From the NCBI RefSeq assembly GCF_003666015.1, contig NZ_QPLT01000003.1:219999-283998 (forward strand): DNA of 64,000 nt, given 5' to 3'. The notes below the pieces were generated by a model. The model did not search any database and had not been told where the DNA came from. It saw only the letters and a list, made by a program, of their open reading frames with translations. How positions within the stretch are numbered: position 1 is the stretch's first letter; each line of letters opens with the position of its first letter. Source of the stretch: Halorubrum sp. Atlit-26R (GTDB taxonomy: Archaea; Halobacteriota; Halobacteria; Halobacteriales; Haloferacaceae). The position numbers and the translations under genes were made by a program. Below, piece after piece: positions 27,148 to 35,726 of this stretch.

Positions 27148-28257
27148 GTGGTGAGATTCGGTTCGAAGGAATACCGGTCGGTCGAGTTCGGGTCGGGAGC
27201 GGTCACCGGTGCGATAGGGGATTCGATTACGGTCATCCCGCTCGTGGTCGCGCTGGCGCTGCTGACGGACGTGTCGCTGCCGCACGCGCTCGCCGTGTTC
27301 GGCGCGTTCCAGGTCGTCTGGGGGGTCCGGTACGGCCTTCCGGTGTCCGTCGAGCCGATGAAGGCGCTGGCCGCGCTCGCCATCGCGGGCGCGCTCAGCT
27401 ACGCCGAGCTCGCGCTCGCGGGGATGATCCTCGGCGTCCTGCTGCTCGCTATCGGACTCACGGGGACGCTCGCGTACGCGGAGCGGTGGATCGGCGAACC
27501 CGTCATCCGCGGGGTCCAGTTCGCGGTCGGGCTCGTCCTCCTGGAGACGGGACTCGGCCTCGCGGTCGAGGACCCGCTCGTCGCGCTCGTCGGGGTCGCG
27601 GTCGCCGCCGCGTTCGCGCTCGCGGGCCACGGGAAGGCGAGCGCGCTGGCCGTCGCCCTCGTCGGCGTCGCGACCGCGCTCGTCGTCGCCGGCGTGCCGA
27701 CCCCTCGACTGCCCGGCACTCCCCCGACGCCGGCGCTCGGCGCGGCGCTCACGCGGGCCACCTTCGACGGCGTGGCCGCGCAGTTGGCGATGACCATCGG
27801 CAACGCCGCGCTGGCGACCTCCCTCCTCTTCTCGGACCTCCTCGACGCGGAGGTGACGCCCGACGAGCTGTCGACGAGCATGGGGATCACGAACCTGATC
27901 GCGGTCCCCCTCGGCGGGATCCCGATGTGTCACGGCTGCGACGGGGTCGCCGGCAAGTACGCCTTCGGCGCGCGGACCGGCGGCGCGAACGTCGTCCTCG
28001 GCGTCGGTTACCTCGTCGCCGCGCTCTTCGCCACGCCCGCGCTGATCGCGGCGTTCCCGCTGGCGATGCTCGGCGCGCTGCTCGCCATCGTCGCCGTCTC
28101 GCTCGCGCGCAACGTCACTGATTCGGGGAACCGCGCGCTCTCGGTCGGAATCGGCCTCCTCGCTCTCGCGACGAACCTCGGCGTCGCGTTCCTCGCCGGT
28201 ATCGCCGTCCACCTCGCGATAGAGCGGATCGGCAGGGATCACGAAGATATCGGTTAG
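27148..28257 (+). CDS. Molybdate/sulfate transporter, MOT1 family
   Basis: 369 aa with about ten membrane helices, starting with GTG 27148. Two conserved stretches match MOT1-type anion permeases: GAVTGAIGDSITVIPLVVAL near the N-terminus and GITNLIAVPLGGIPMCHGCD with GVAGKYAFGARTGGANV in the second half; YGLPVSVEPMKALAALAI fits the same family. It should import molybdate or sulfate across the cytoplasmic membrane. A small inverted repeat TGAAC-AC-GTTCA at about 27104-27115 lies about 35 nt upstream. It is monocistronic by spacing. Confidence 0.85.
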   Translation: MVRFGSKEYRSVEFGSGAVTGAIGDSITVIPLVVALALLTDVSLPHALAVFGAFQVVWGVRYGLPVSVEPMKALAALAIAGALSYAELALAGMILGVLLLAIGLTGTLAYAERWIGEPVIRGVQFAVGLVLLETGLGLAVEDPLVALVGVAVAAAFALAGHGKASALAVALVGVATALVVAGVPTPRLPGTPPTPALGAALTRATFDGVAAQLAMTIGNAALATSLLFSDLLDAEVTPDELSTSMGITNLIAVPLGGIPMCHGCDGVAGKYAFGARTGGANVVLGVGYLVAALFATPALIAAFPLAMLGALLAIVAVSLARNVTDSGNRALSVGIGLLALATNLGVAFLAGIAVHLAIERIGRDHEDIG

Positions 28258-28352
28258 ATCACGCGCGGCACCGCGGACGGGGGCGGCTTGCGGGCACCGC
28301 GCATCCGGACACCTCCCGAGGTACCACTACCATTATAACGACTGTCACTGTT

Positions 28353-29396
28353 GTGACTCAACGGATATCGATGGACGCGAGACCGGACCTCCGATCGCGG
28401 CCCGTGCTGTTGGTAGGGCTGGCGGTACTCGTCGTCCTCGCGGGGTGCGGCGGGTCACCGCCGGCCAGGGGGCAGACGGTGACGGTCGCCGACGAGGTCG
28501 ACCGCGACTGCGACGGGTATCATCAGTCGATTCAGCTCACGACGGACGTCCGGATCGGCGGGGACTCGCCGGCGGACGGCGACGCGTGGGTCGACCTCGC
28601 GTACCGGACCGACGGCGGCGAGTACACGACGGTCCGGACGTACGAGGGCCTCTCGGGATGGGCGTTCGAGGAGGAGATCGCGCTGTCCGCGTCGGATCTC
28701 GGCGGCGAGCGGAGCACGGTACAACTCCGGGCGACCGCGAAGCGGTCGACGTTCTTCGGCACGGAGACGGTCAGCGTGGGGACGAGCGAGCCGATCAACG
28801 TCGAGCCACCGAGCGCCGACGAGTCGGAACTCGAGCCCTCGTTCACGCAGGACCCCGCGAAGCCGAACCGGAGCGAGCCGCTGACGCTGACGGCGGGAAC
28901 CGGTGACGTCCAGTGCGCCATCGAGTCCTACGAGTGGGACGTCGACGACGACGGAACGTTCGATGAGACCGGACGGACGGTGACGGTCTCGTACGCGACG
29001 GACGGCCGCCGCGACGTGACGCTCAGGGTGACGGACGCGAGCGGCACGACAGAGGAGGTAACCCAAGAGGTGCTGGTCTTCCACGACCCCGACGGCGACA
29101 GGATAACCACGGCCCGCGAACGGCGACAGGGAACCGACCCCCGCAACTGGGACACCGACGGCGACCTGTTCGGCGACCGGATCGATCCCGCTCCGACGAC
29201 ACTGTTCGTCCCCACGGGGATCGTCCACGTCGCCTTGGCCGCGGCGCTGTACCTCGGTGCCGTCCCGTACCGCGGGCGGCTCCGGCGGTGGGTCACCGCC
29301 CGGATCGATCGGCTGCGCACGCATGGCGGACGGCTTCGAGCGCGACTGACGAACCGGCTCGGACGGCTGCGCCGATGGATCGACCAGTTGTGGTGA
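28353..29396 (+). CDS. Lipoprotein with PKD domain, calcium-binding repeat and C-terminal anchor
   Basis: 347 aa. A basic start and hydrophobic segment end in a lipobox LAGC (about residues 29-32), so it should be an exported lipoprotein. Residues about 165-235 form a PKD domain (ESYEWDVDDDGTFDETGRTV, RDVTLRVTDASGTTEE). A short thrombospondin-type-3-like stretch (DPDGDRITTARERRQGTDPR, NWDTDGD) is followed by one membrane helix and a basic tail. ATG 28371 is an alternative start; ATTATAAC lies at about 28332-28339. The C-terminal end closely matches that of the protein at 43126-44994, at the other side of the accessory cluster. Confidence 0.75.
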   Translation: MTQRISMDARPDLRSRPVLLVGLAVLVVLAGCGGSPPARGQTVTVADEVDRDCDGYHQSIQLTTDVRIGGDSPADGDAWVDLAYRTDGGEYTTVRTYEGLSGWAFEEEIALSASDLGGERSTVQLRATAKRSTFFGTETVSVGTSEPINVEPPSADESELEPSFTQDPAKPNRSEPLTLTAGTGDVQCAIESYEWDVDDDGTFDETGRTVTVSYATDGRRDVTLRVTDASGTTEEVTQEVLVFHDPDGDRITTARERRQGTDPRNWDTDGDLFGDRIDPAPTTLFVPTGIVHVALAAALYLGAVPYRGRLRRWVTARIDRLRTHGGRLRARLTNRLGRLRRWIDQLW

Positions 29397-29430
29397 ACGT
29401 TTTTCTACCGCTGACACGACATTCAGGCAA

Positions 29431-29967
29431 ATGCATGTAAGCGAACTCAGCAACCTCGCGGTCGCGGCGGCGACGGGCGTGTTCGCGGGAGGACTCCTAG
29501 TCCTACTGTTCCAGGAGCTGCCGACGGTACCGCTCTCCGGGTCGTACATCCAGCTCCAAGTGCTGCTCTTCTTCGCTTTCGTCGGACTGCTCGCCGCGTT
29601 AGCCGTCTACAGCGAGACGGCACAGGGGCGCCTCGTCGTCGCGTTCGTGCTCGCGTGGAGCGTTGCGAGCGTCGTCGGCGTCGTCGCTACGCGATTCGCT
29701 CTCGGATCTGTGCTCCCGTTCACCGTCGCCGCCGCCGTCGCGGGCGGCGGCGGCGCGTTCGCGGGACGGGTCAACGCGTCCGCCCGGCGCGTGCTCTTTC
29801 ACCTAGCGGCGCTGATCGCGACCGTGTTGTTCGTCTTCGGCGTCATCTTCGTCGGCGTCTCCGTCTACGCGTCGGGAAATCCCGTTCTCGTGGTCCCGTT
29901 TGTCGTGCTGGCTGTGGGGTATTTCGCGTCACTCAGCGGCGTCAGAACGGAACTTGCGGCGTTGTAA
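29431..29967 (+). CDS. Polytopic membrane protein, function unknown
   Basis: 178 aa, almost entirely hydrophobic, with about six helices (first NLAVAAATGVFAGGLLVLLF, last VLVVPFVVLAVGYFASLSG). No charged catalytic motif is evident. It begins 34 nt after the lipoprotein gene, so the two are probably co-transcribed. It is convergent with the vWA gene. It belongs to the set of small membrane proteins in the accessory cluster; no family recognised. Confidence 0.65.
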   Translation: MHVSELSNLAVAAATGVFAGGLLVLLFQELPTVPLSGSYIQLQVLLFFAFVGLLAALAVYSETAQGRLVVAFVLAWSVASVVGVVATRFALGSVLPFTVAAAVAGGGGAFAGRVNASARRVLFHLAALIATVLFVFGVIFVGVSVYASGNPVLVVPFVVLAVGYFASLSGVRTELAAL

Positions 29968-30003
29968 CGTCCTGACGGGGTGAACTTCCGGGCGGCCGGT
30001 CAG

Positions 30004-31131
30004 TCACTCCCGCGTGATCCCGGACGACTTCTCCTCTGCGCGCTGTTCGGCCGACATGGAGTCCTTTCGGTCCTCGTAGTGGGTGATGGCGTCCCGGTTC
30101 TCCAAGACCCCCTCGTTGACCTCGTCTTTGACGAGCGCGGTGGAGGCGAACCCGACCTCGATTGAGGTGGTGGCGGTGTCGCCGTTAACGTCGAGTTCGG
30201 CGTGGGCGACCGGGTTCGCCTCCGAGGGGACGTCGATGTCGAAGCTGAACTGCGGCGGGTCGTCGACGCTCAGGTCGGGGACGTCGACCACGAGCTCTCC
30301 GCCACGCCGCTCGATGTTCGGGTCCTTGATCTTCGTCGGGAGCTCCTGCATCACGTTGTCGACGGACGCGCCGTTGTCTGGGCGGAGCGTGAGCGTCGGG
30401 TTCGTCGCGACGACGCTCCGGGCGTCGCGGATCTGGCCCTCGAAGAAGTCGCCGATACCCCGTCCCGAGCTCTTGTGTTCCATCGTCCCGCCGGCGGCGT
30501 CGCTGATCGCCTCGTTGACGGCCGGATCGTAGCCGCTGCCGACGCCCGCGGTGTGGACGGTGATACCCTGATCGCTCAGGTCCGCCGCTGCGGCGCCGTG
30601 CTTCTCCGCCGTCGACATTGTGAGTCCGTCGAGCGCGCGCTTGAACGCCGACTCGTTGGTCCGGTTCGGCTGGCCGTCGCTGATGAGCAGGATCCACTCG
30701 ACTGCGTCGGTCGAACCGCTGGAGAGGAACCCGCCGCCGCCGCGCATCTTGTCGAGAAGCTGGCGCGACTTCTCGAGGCCGTCCATGATGTTGGTGTTGC
30801 CGTCGGCCTCGATGCCGTTGACGGACGAACTCACGCGGCCGTACCGATTCCCCGCCACGGGATTCGCGACGATGGAAGCGTCGTCGTCGAACTCGACGAC
30901 GCCGAACTGGTCGTCCGACGAGAAGTGTTCGACCGCCGACTCGACGCCCTGCTTGGCGGCCTCGATGTCGCCCCCGCGCATGGAGTAGCTCGAATCGACG
31001 CAGAAGACGACGTGGAGCGGCAGTTCACCGCGGCCCGTGTCGTCGGGATGGATCTGTAGCTGACAGGCCGTCTCCCCGCCGTCTCTCGGTAACTCCTCGC
31101 GAGAAAGGGTGTAGGACAGTCGGTGACTCAT
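30004..31131 (-). CDS. von Willebrand factor A domain protein with intact MIDAS
   Basis: 375 aa, soluble. A short beta segment (1-40) leads into a vWA domain (about 42-225). The metal-ion-dependent adhesion site is complete: DSSYS in VVFCVDSSYSMRGGDIEAAK, the Thr of EADGNTNIMDGLEKS, and the Asp of ILLISDGQPN. A beta-rich C-terminal domain (about 235-345) and a charged helical tail follow. Proteins of this shape bind partners in a Mg-dependent way and are common in TerY-like and chaperone-linked systems. The start at 31131 (MSHRLSYTLS) is favoured over 31158. It is divergent from the J/Ig genes, from a shared AT-rich promoter region. Confidence 0.88.
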   Translation of the reverse strand: MSHRLSYTLSREELPRDGGETACQLQIHPDDTGRGELPLHVVFCVDSSYSMRGGDIEAAKQGVESAVEHFSSDDQFGVVEFDDDASIVANPVAGNRYGRVSSSVNGIEADGNTNIMDGLEKSRQLLDKMRGGGGFLSSGSTDAVEWILLISDGQPNRTNESAFKRALDGLTMSTAEKHGAAAADLSDQGITVHTAGVGSGYDPAVNEAISDAAGGTMEHKSSGRGIGDFFEGQIRDARSVVATNPTLTLRPDNGASVDNVMQELPTKIKDPNIERRGGELVVDVPDLSVDDPPQFSFDIDVPSEANPVAHAELDVNGDTATTSIEVGFASTALVKDEVNEGVLENRDAITHYEDRKDSMSAEQRAEEKSSGITRE

Positions 31132-31183
31132 ATCGAATTCGTCTGTCGTCGATTTCAATAGTTGTTTCCCCGAGGTGACTGTG

Positions 31184-31210
31184 GATAATTATTAAATATA
31201 GTGAATTATC
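31184..31210. promoter_or_regulatory. AT-rich inverted repeat in the divergent vWA / J-Ig promoter
   Basis: GATAATT (31184-31190) and AATTATC (31204-31210) form 7-bp arms 13 bp apart in a markedly AT-rich 90-bp intergenic region between the vWA start (31131) and the J/Ig start (31222). It overlaps the probable TATA elements (ATTAAATATAG) of the rightward gene, so it could be an operator. Confidence 0.45.
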
Positions 31211-31221
31211 ATATATAGTTT

Positions 31222-32178
31222 ATGAGCGGCGATTTCGACGACGACGATCCGTACGACGTACTGGGACTTTCGCGTGAAGCGACCGAGGACGAGGTAGAGA
31301 CCCGCGTCCGTAGCCTTCTGGACAAGTACTCGGACGACCACGACGCTCGGACGGCGATCAACGAGGCGTTCGAGGAGATCCAGCGGCGCCCGAGTCCCGT
31401 CGAAGTCGGCGGCACTACGGTCGTCCCGCTCCTGGTTTCCGTGATCCCGGACACGATTTCGGTCGGCGAGGAAGTGACGGTCCGGGTTACTGATCATACA
31501 GACGAGGGAGTTCCAGACGTGATACTCCGGCGAGTCGAAGACGGCTACCGGATTGGGAAGACCGGTGACGACGGCACCGAAACCGTCCGATTCAACGACA
31601 GGGGGCTCTTCAGACTGGTTGCGAGCAAGATACAGCACCCCGATCCCGACCGCGAGTACAAAGACGGCGAGGTTGAAGTTTCCGTCAGAGCGCGTTCGTC
31701 GTCCGGGGAGGACCAAGACGCGGACGACTCACACGACGCACTGGAGAGTTCAAGCGAAGCGACTGAGGACGAGGTGCGAGAATTTGTCCGCGGCCTGTTG
31801 GACGAGTATCCGGACGAATACGCCGCTCGGGCGGCCATCAACGAGGCGTTCGAGGAGATCCAGAAACGACCCAGTCCCGTCGAGGTTGGCGACACCACGG
31901 TCGTCCCGCTCCGCATCTCCGTGACACCGGACACGATTTCGGTCGGTGAGCAGGTGACTGTCCGGGTTACCGATCACGCGGATAACGGGATTTCCGATGT
32001 GGAACTACAGCAGGTGGAAGACGGGCTGCGGATCGGGAAGACCGACGACGACGGCACCGAGACCGTCCGGTTCAACGACACAGGCATCTACACGATCGTC
32101 GCGAGCAAGACACGGCACCGCGATTCCGACCACGAGTACAGAGACGGCGAAGTCAAGGTCCGCGTCGAGGAGAACTGA
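31222..32178 (+). CDS. Double module of degenerate J-like and Ig-like domains
   Basis: 318 aa arranged as J-like (about 8-55), Ig-like (68-155), J-like (173-218), Ig-like (232-316). The J-like part, DPYDVLGLSREATEDEVETR with a following INEAFEEIQ helix, has helices I, II and IV of a J-domain but no HPD (KYSDDHD instead), so it should not stimulate Hsp70 ATPase normally. The Ig-like part (PDTISVGEEVTVRVTDHTDE) resembles carboxypeptidase-regulatory or big-domain folds. There is no signal peptide. The second J copy is more diverged. It heads the rightward chaperone-like array. Confidence 0.75.
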   Translation: MSGDFDDDDPYDVLGLSREATEDEVETRVRSLLDKYSDDHDARTAINEAFEEIQRRPSPVEVGGTTVVPLLVSVIPDTISVGEEVTVRVTDHTDEGVPDVILRRVEDGYRIGKTGDDGTETVRFNDRGLFRLVASKIQHPDPDREYKDGEVEVSVRARSSSGEDQDADDSHDALESSSEATEDEVREFVRGLLDEYPDEYAARAAINEAFEEIQKRPSPVEVGDTTVVPLRISVTPDTISVGEQVTVRVTDHADNGISDVELQQVEDGLRIGKTDDDGTETVRFNDTGIYTIVASKTRHRDSDHEYRDGEVKVRVEEN

Positions 32179-32267
32179 TAACGACTCCGAGGCGGCGTCC
32201 CGTCGATCGCCTCAGCTAGTTGATCGGACCGAAAAGGTATTCCACCTCTCGCCGAACAGTCGTATCG

Positions 32268-34088
32268 ATGGCCGGGGAGGACCTGAACGCCAACGACCCG
32301 TACGACGTGCTGGGGCTCTCGCGCGGCGCAACAGAGGACGAGGTGGAGAACCGCGCCCGCAGCCTTCTGGACAAGTACTCGGACGACCACGACGCCCGGA
32401 CGGCGATCAACGAGGCGTTCGAGGAGATCCAGAAGCGTCCCAGTCCCGTCGAGGTCGGCGACACGACGGTCGTGCCGCTCCTCGTCTCGGCGACTCCGGA
32501 CACGGTTTCGGTCGGCGGTGAGGTCACTTTTCGGGTGACCGACCACACGGACGACGGGGTTGCCGGGGTAGGACTCCAGCGAGCGGGCGACGGCCGGCGG
32601 ATGGCGAAAACCGACGACGACGGCACCGAGAGTATTCGGTTCAAGGACGTGGGAACCGTCGAAATCGTCGCGAAAAAGAAACAGCATCCCGATCCCGACC
32701 ACGAGTACAAGAAGGGCGAGGCCGAGGTGGAAGTCGAACGCCAGAGCGAATCGCTCTCGTTCGCCGCGTGTCCAGACGCGGTCGAGGTCGGCGAGGAGTT
32801 CGCGGTCCGAGTCGTCGACTCCAACGGCAACCCCCAAGGTGATGTGACGGTCACGACCGACGCCGGGTCCTCGACGTCGACCGACGGGAACGGCGAGGCG
32901 ACGCTGACGGCCGACCGCGTCGGCGGGCTCACCGTCGAAGCGTCCAAGCCGCCGTCGTCGGCGAAGGAGTTCTCGGACGCCGAGGCGACCGTGTCGGTCA
33001 AACAGCGACAGGTCGACCTGCGCTTCGACCAGTCGCCGACACGGCTCTCCGTCGACGCGCGCGGGACGTTCAAGGTGATTGACGAGGATAGGTCGCCGGT
33101 TCGCGGAGTGACCGTCTCGGTCGGTTCGGCCGGCGGGACGACCGACGACGACGGCGAGGTAACGCTCTCGTTCGGCGACGTCACGCCCGGGACGCGAACC
33201 GTGACGGCCTCGAAGGGAGACACCGGGGGGCTCACCTTCACCGACGCCCGCACCGAGGTCGAGGTGACGAAGCGGACGAGCGATCTGGATATCCGAGTGC
33301 TCGACACTCCGGTCGTCGGCGATTCCGTCCGTTTCGAGGTCACCGCGGGCGGGGACGGCGTCCAGCACGCAACCGTCCGGTCGTTCGACGGCGATGTCGC
33401 CGAGACGGACGGCGACGGCGTCGCGCGCCTGACGTTCAGCTCCTTCGGGAAGACGACCGTCGTCGCCTCGAAATCTGACACCGAGCAGACTGTGTTCGGG
33501 CAGGGATCGTGTTCCGTCGACGTCGAGCGGACCACGGAACAGCTCCGGATCTCGGAGTACGACTCGACCGAGGACGGCCGCGACATCGAGGCGGGCGACG
33601 ACGTCGTCGCGAAGGTGATTTCAGTCGGCGGCGGTCCGGTCGAGGGCGCGACCGTCGAGGCCGAGGACGGGACGTCGGCCGAGACGGACGACGACGGTCG
33701 GGCGACGGTGACGTTCAACGGCCAGGGGCAAAAGCGGCTCAAGACGTCGAAGCCGCCGGACGAACGCGCCAGCTACGAGAGCCACACGGAGTACGTGAAC
33801 GTCAAACAGCGCACGAAGGAACTGTTCTTAGAGAGCGTCAACGCCCCGAGATCGGTCTCTGCCGGCGACCCAGTCACATTCCGCGTCGTCGACGAACTCG
33901 GAAACGAACTGGCAAACACGACCGTCTACGCGAAAGACGAACGCGACCAGCGCAAGGAGACGGACGGGAACGGCGAAGTCACCTTCGAGTTCGACGTCGA
34001 CAACCCCCAGTTCATCGAGGTGTACGCGCGCCCCGACAACGACCAGTTCGACCGCTACGACAGCGAGACGATTCGGGTGACGCCGTAA
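32268..34088 (+). CDS. J-like domain followed by about six Ig-like repeats
   Basis: 606 aa from ATG 32268 (MAGEDLNANDPYDVLGLSRG). One J-like domain without HPD (about 9-56) is followed by roughly six beta-sandwich units of about 90 residues. These have the recurring pattern V(E)VGEEFAVRV, then TDGNGEATLT or TDDDGEVTLS. The first half is closely similar to the preceding gene, including nearly identical DNA over the J region (32369-32431 versus 31320-31382), indicating recent duplication. No signal or membrane segment. Its probable role is a cytosolic elongated adaptor for the Hsp70-like proteins encoded next. Confidence 0.75.
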   Translation: MAGEDLNANDPYDVLGLSRGATEDEVENRARSLLDKYSDDHDARTAINEAFEEIQKRPSPVEVGDTTVVPLLVSATPDTVSVGGEVTFRVTDHTDDGVAGVGLQRAGDGRRMAKTDDDGTESIRFKDVGTVEIVAKKKQHPDPDHEYKKGEAEVEVERQSESLSFAACPDAVEVGEEFAVRVVDSNGNPQGDVTVTTDAGSSTSTDGNGEATLTADRVGGLTVEASKPPSSAKEFSDAEATVSVKQRQVDLRFDQSPTRLSVDARGTFKVIDEDRSPVRGVTVSVGSAGGTTDDDGEVTLSFGDVTPGTRTVTASKGDTGGLTFTDARTEVEVTKRTSDLDIRVLDTPVVGDSVRFEVTAGGDGVQHATVRSFDGDVAETDGDGVARLTFSSFGKTTVVASKSDTEQTVFGQGSCSVDVERTTEQLRISEYDSTEDGRDIEAGDDVVAKVISVGGGPVEGATVEAEDGTSAETDDDGRATVTFNGQGQKRLKTSKPPDERASYESHTEYVNVKQRTKELFLESVNAPRSVSAGDPVTFRVVDELGNELANTTVYAKDERDQRKETDGNGEVTFEFDVDNPQFIEVYARPDNDQFDRYDSETIRVTP

Positions 34089-34166
34089 CGGGAATGCTAT
34101 CAGTATCAGATCCGGATCTGGTCACCTAAAGATTATTGTGGGTTGGCAAATATATCAGCGTGTCTC

Positions 34167-35672
34167 ATGCAAATCGGCGTAGACCTCGGCACGACGAACA
34201 GCGTCGTCGCCAGACTCGACGAGAACGGCGATCCCGAAATCCTCGAGAACGAGCGCGGCGAGCGCAAGACGCCCTCCGTCGTTCAGTTCCCAGACGACGG
34301 GGGCGTCATCGTCGGCACGACCGCTAAACGCAACCAGATGGAGGTACCGGACCGGACCGTCCCGCGCGTCAAGCGACACATGGGTGACCAGGACTGGGCC
34401 GTCGATATCGACGGCGAGGAGTGGGGTCCCGAGGCGATATCGGCGGAGATTCTCAAGAAACTCGTCGCTGACGCCGAGGAGGCGACGGGCGAGGACGTCG
34501 AGGAGATGGTCGTCACCGTTCCAGCCTACTTTGGACCGAAAGAGCGGAACGCAACCCTCAACGCGGCCAAAATAGCGGAATTCGACAAAGAAGATATCGA
34601 ACTTCTCAACGAGCCGACCAGCGCGTGTCTCCGCTACGGGATCGGCGACACGGGCGCTGGCACTGTCTTCGTCTACGACATGGGCGGTGGGACGTTCGAC
34701 GCGACGCTGATGAACGTCACGCCGGACGGTGAGTTTGAGGTCGAGGGAGTCAAGGGCGGCCAGCGGCTCGGCGGTGAGGACTTCGACGACGAACTGTACG
34801 ACCACGTTCGGGGCGAGATGATCGATGCGGGACACCCGGATCCGGAGGACAACAGCGCGATGAAGGCGGACGTCTACGAGAAGGTGACCGATCTGAAACA
34901 CGATCTCTCGCAGACCGAGTCCGGATCTATCTCCCCCATGGTCGGCCCAGGTGATACGTTCAATATAGATCTCTCACGGGACGAGTTTGACGAAATAACC
35001 GAACACCTCGTCGATGAGACGTTTGACTACGTCGACGCGCTGTTCGACCACGAGAAGGTCGACGCCACGAAAGAGGACGTTGACGAACTGCTGCTCGTCG
35101 GCGGGTCGACTCGGATCCCCAAGGTCCAGGAGCGCGTGGAGGACTACTTCGGGATGGAGGCGTCGAAGGGAGTCGATCAGGACTACGTCGTCGCAGAGGG
35201 GGCCGCCATTCAGACCGAACTTGAACCGCAGGGGGGCGGTGGTGGAAGTATTGTGCTTCCGAGAGATATCGGGCTGAAAACGGTCGATCCCGACAACGAC
35301 AAGGAGACGTTCGAAATGATCCTGTCGGAGCAGACCCCGGTCAAGGCCTCCGAGTCGAAGCGCGGGTTCCGCAAGGTCGACAAGCAGTCACCGAAGATCA
35401 CCATCGAGATCCTGGAGGGCGGCAAGGCGCTCGCAGAAGAGAACGACAAGCTCGGGGAGTTCGAACTGAAGAACCTCGACGAGGGGTCCGACCCCGAGTT
35501 CGAAGTGACGTTCACCGTCGACGAAGAGGGGAAACTCCACGCCGAGGCGACGAACCTCGACACCGGTCGGAAGGCTGAAACGACGCTGGAGATCGGTCTC
35601 ACCGAGAAGGAGATTGAAGGCCATATCCAGCGGAGCGAGGAGACGCACGACGATTCGGTCACGAGAGACTGA
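34167..35672 (+). CDS. Short Hsp70 (DnaK-like) protein lacking the lid
   Basis: 501 aa from ATG 34167. The nucleotide-binding domain looks functional: phosphate-1 IGVDLGTTNSVVARLDENG, connect-1 NEPTSACLRYG, phosphate-2 VYDMGGGTFDATLM, adenosine motif LLVGGSTRIPKVQ. The substrate-binding beta domain follows (LPRDIGLKTVDPDNDKETFE, ITIEILEGGKALAEENDKLG), but the chain stops shortly after, so the alpha-helical lid of canonical DnaK (about 600-640 aa) is missing. It is therefore an accessory Hsp70 rather than the housekeeping one. It has its own AT-rich upstream region (34089-34166). Confidence 0.88.
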   Translation: MQIGVDLGTTNSVVARLDENGDPEILENERGERKTPSVVQFPDDGGVIVGTTAKRNQMEVPDRTVPRVKRHMGDQDWAVDIDGEEWGPEAISAEILKKLVADAEEATGEDVEEMVVTVPAYFGPKERNATLNAAKIAEFDKEDIELLNEPTSACLRYGIGDTGAGTVFVYDMGGGTFDATLMNVTPDGEFEVEGVKGGQRLGGEDFDDELYDHVRGEMIDAGHPDPEDNSAMKADVYEKVTDLKHDLSQTESGSISPMVGPGDTFNIDLSRDEFDEITEHLVDETFDYVDALFDHEKVDATKEDVDELLLVGGSTRIPKVQERVEDYFGMEASKGVDQDYVVAEGAAIQTELEPQGGGGGSIVLPRDIGLKTVDPDNDKETFEMILSEQTPVKASESKRGFRKVDKQSPKITIEILEGGKALAEENDKLGEFELKNLDEGSDPEFEVTFTVDEEGKLHAEATNLDTGRKAETTLEIGLTEKEIEGHIQRSEETHDDSVTRD

Positions 35673-35726
35673 CGGTCTCGATTCACCGTCTGCGCGGGGG
35701 TCGTTTCCCGCACGCAACCGGTTTCC

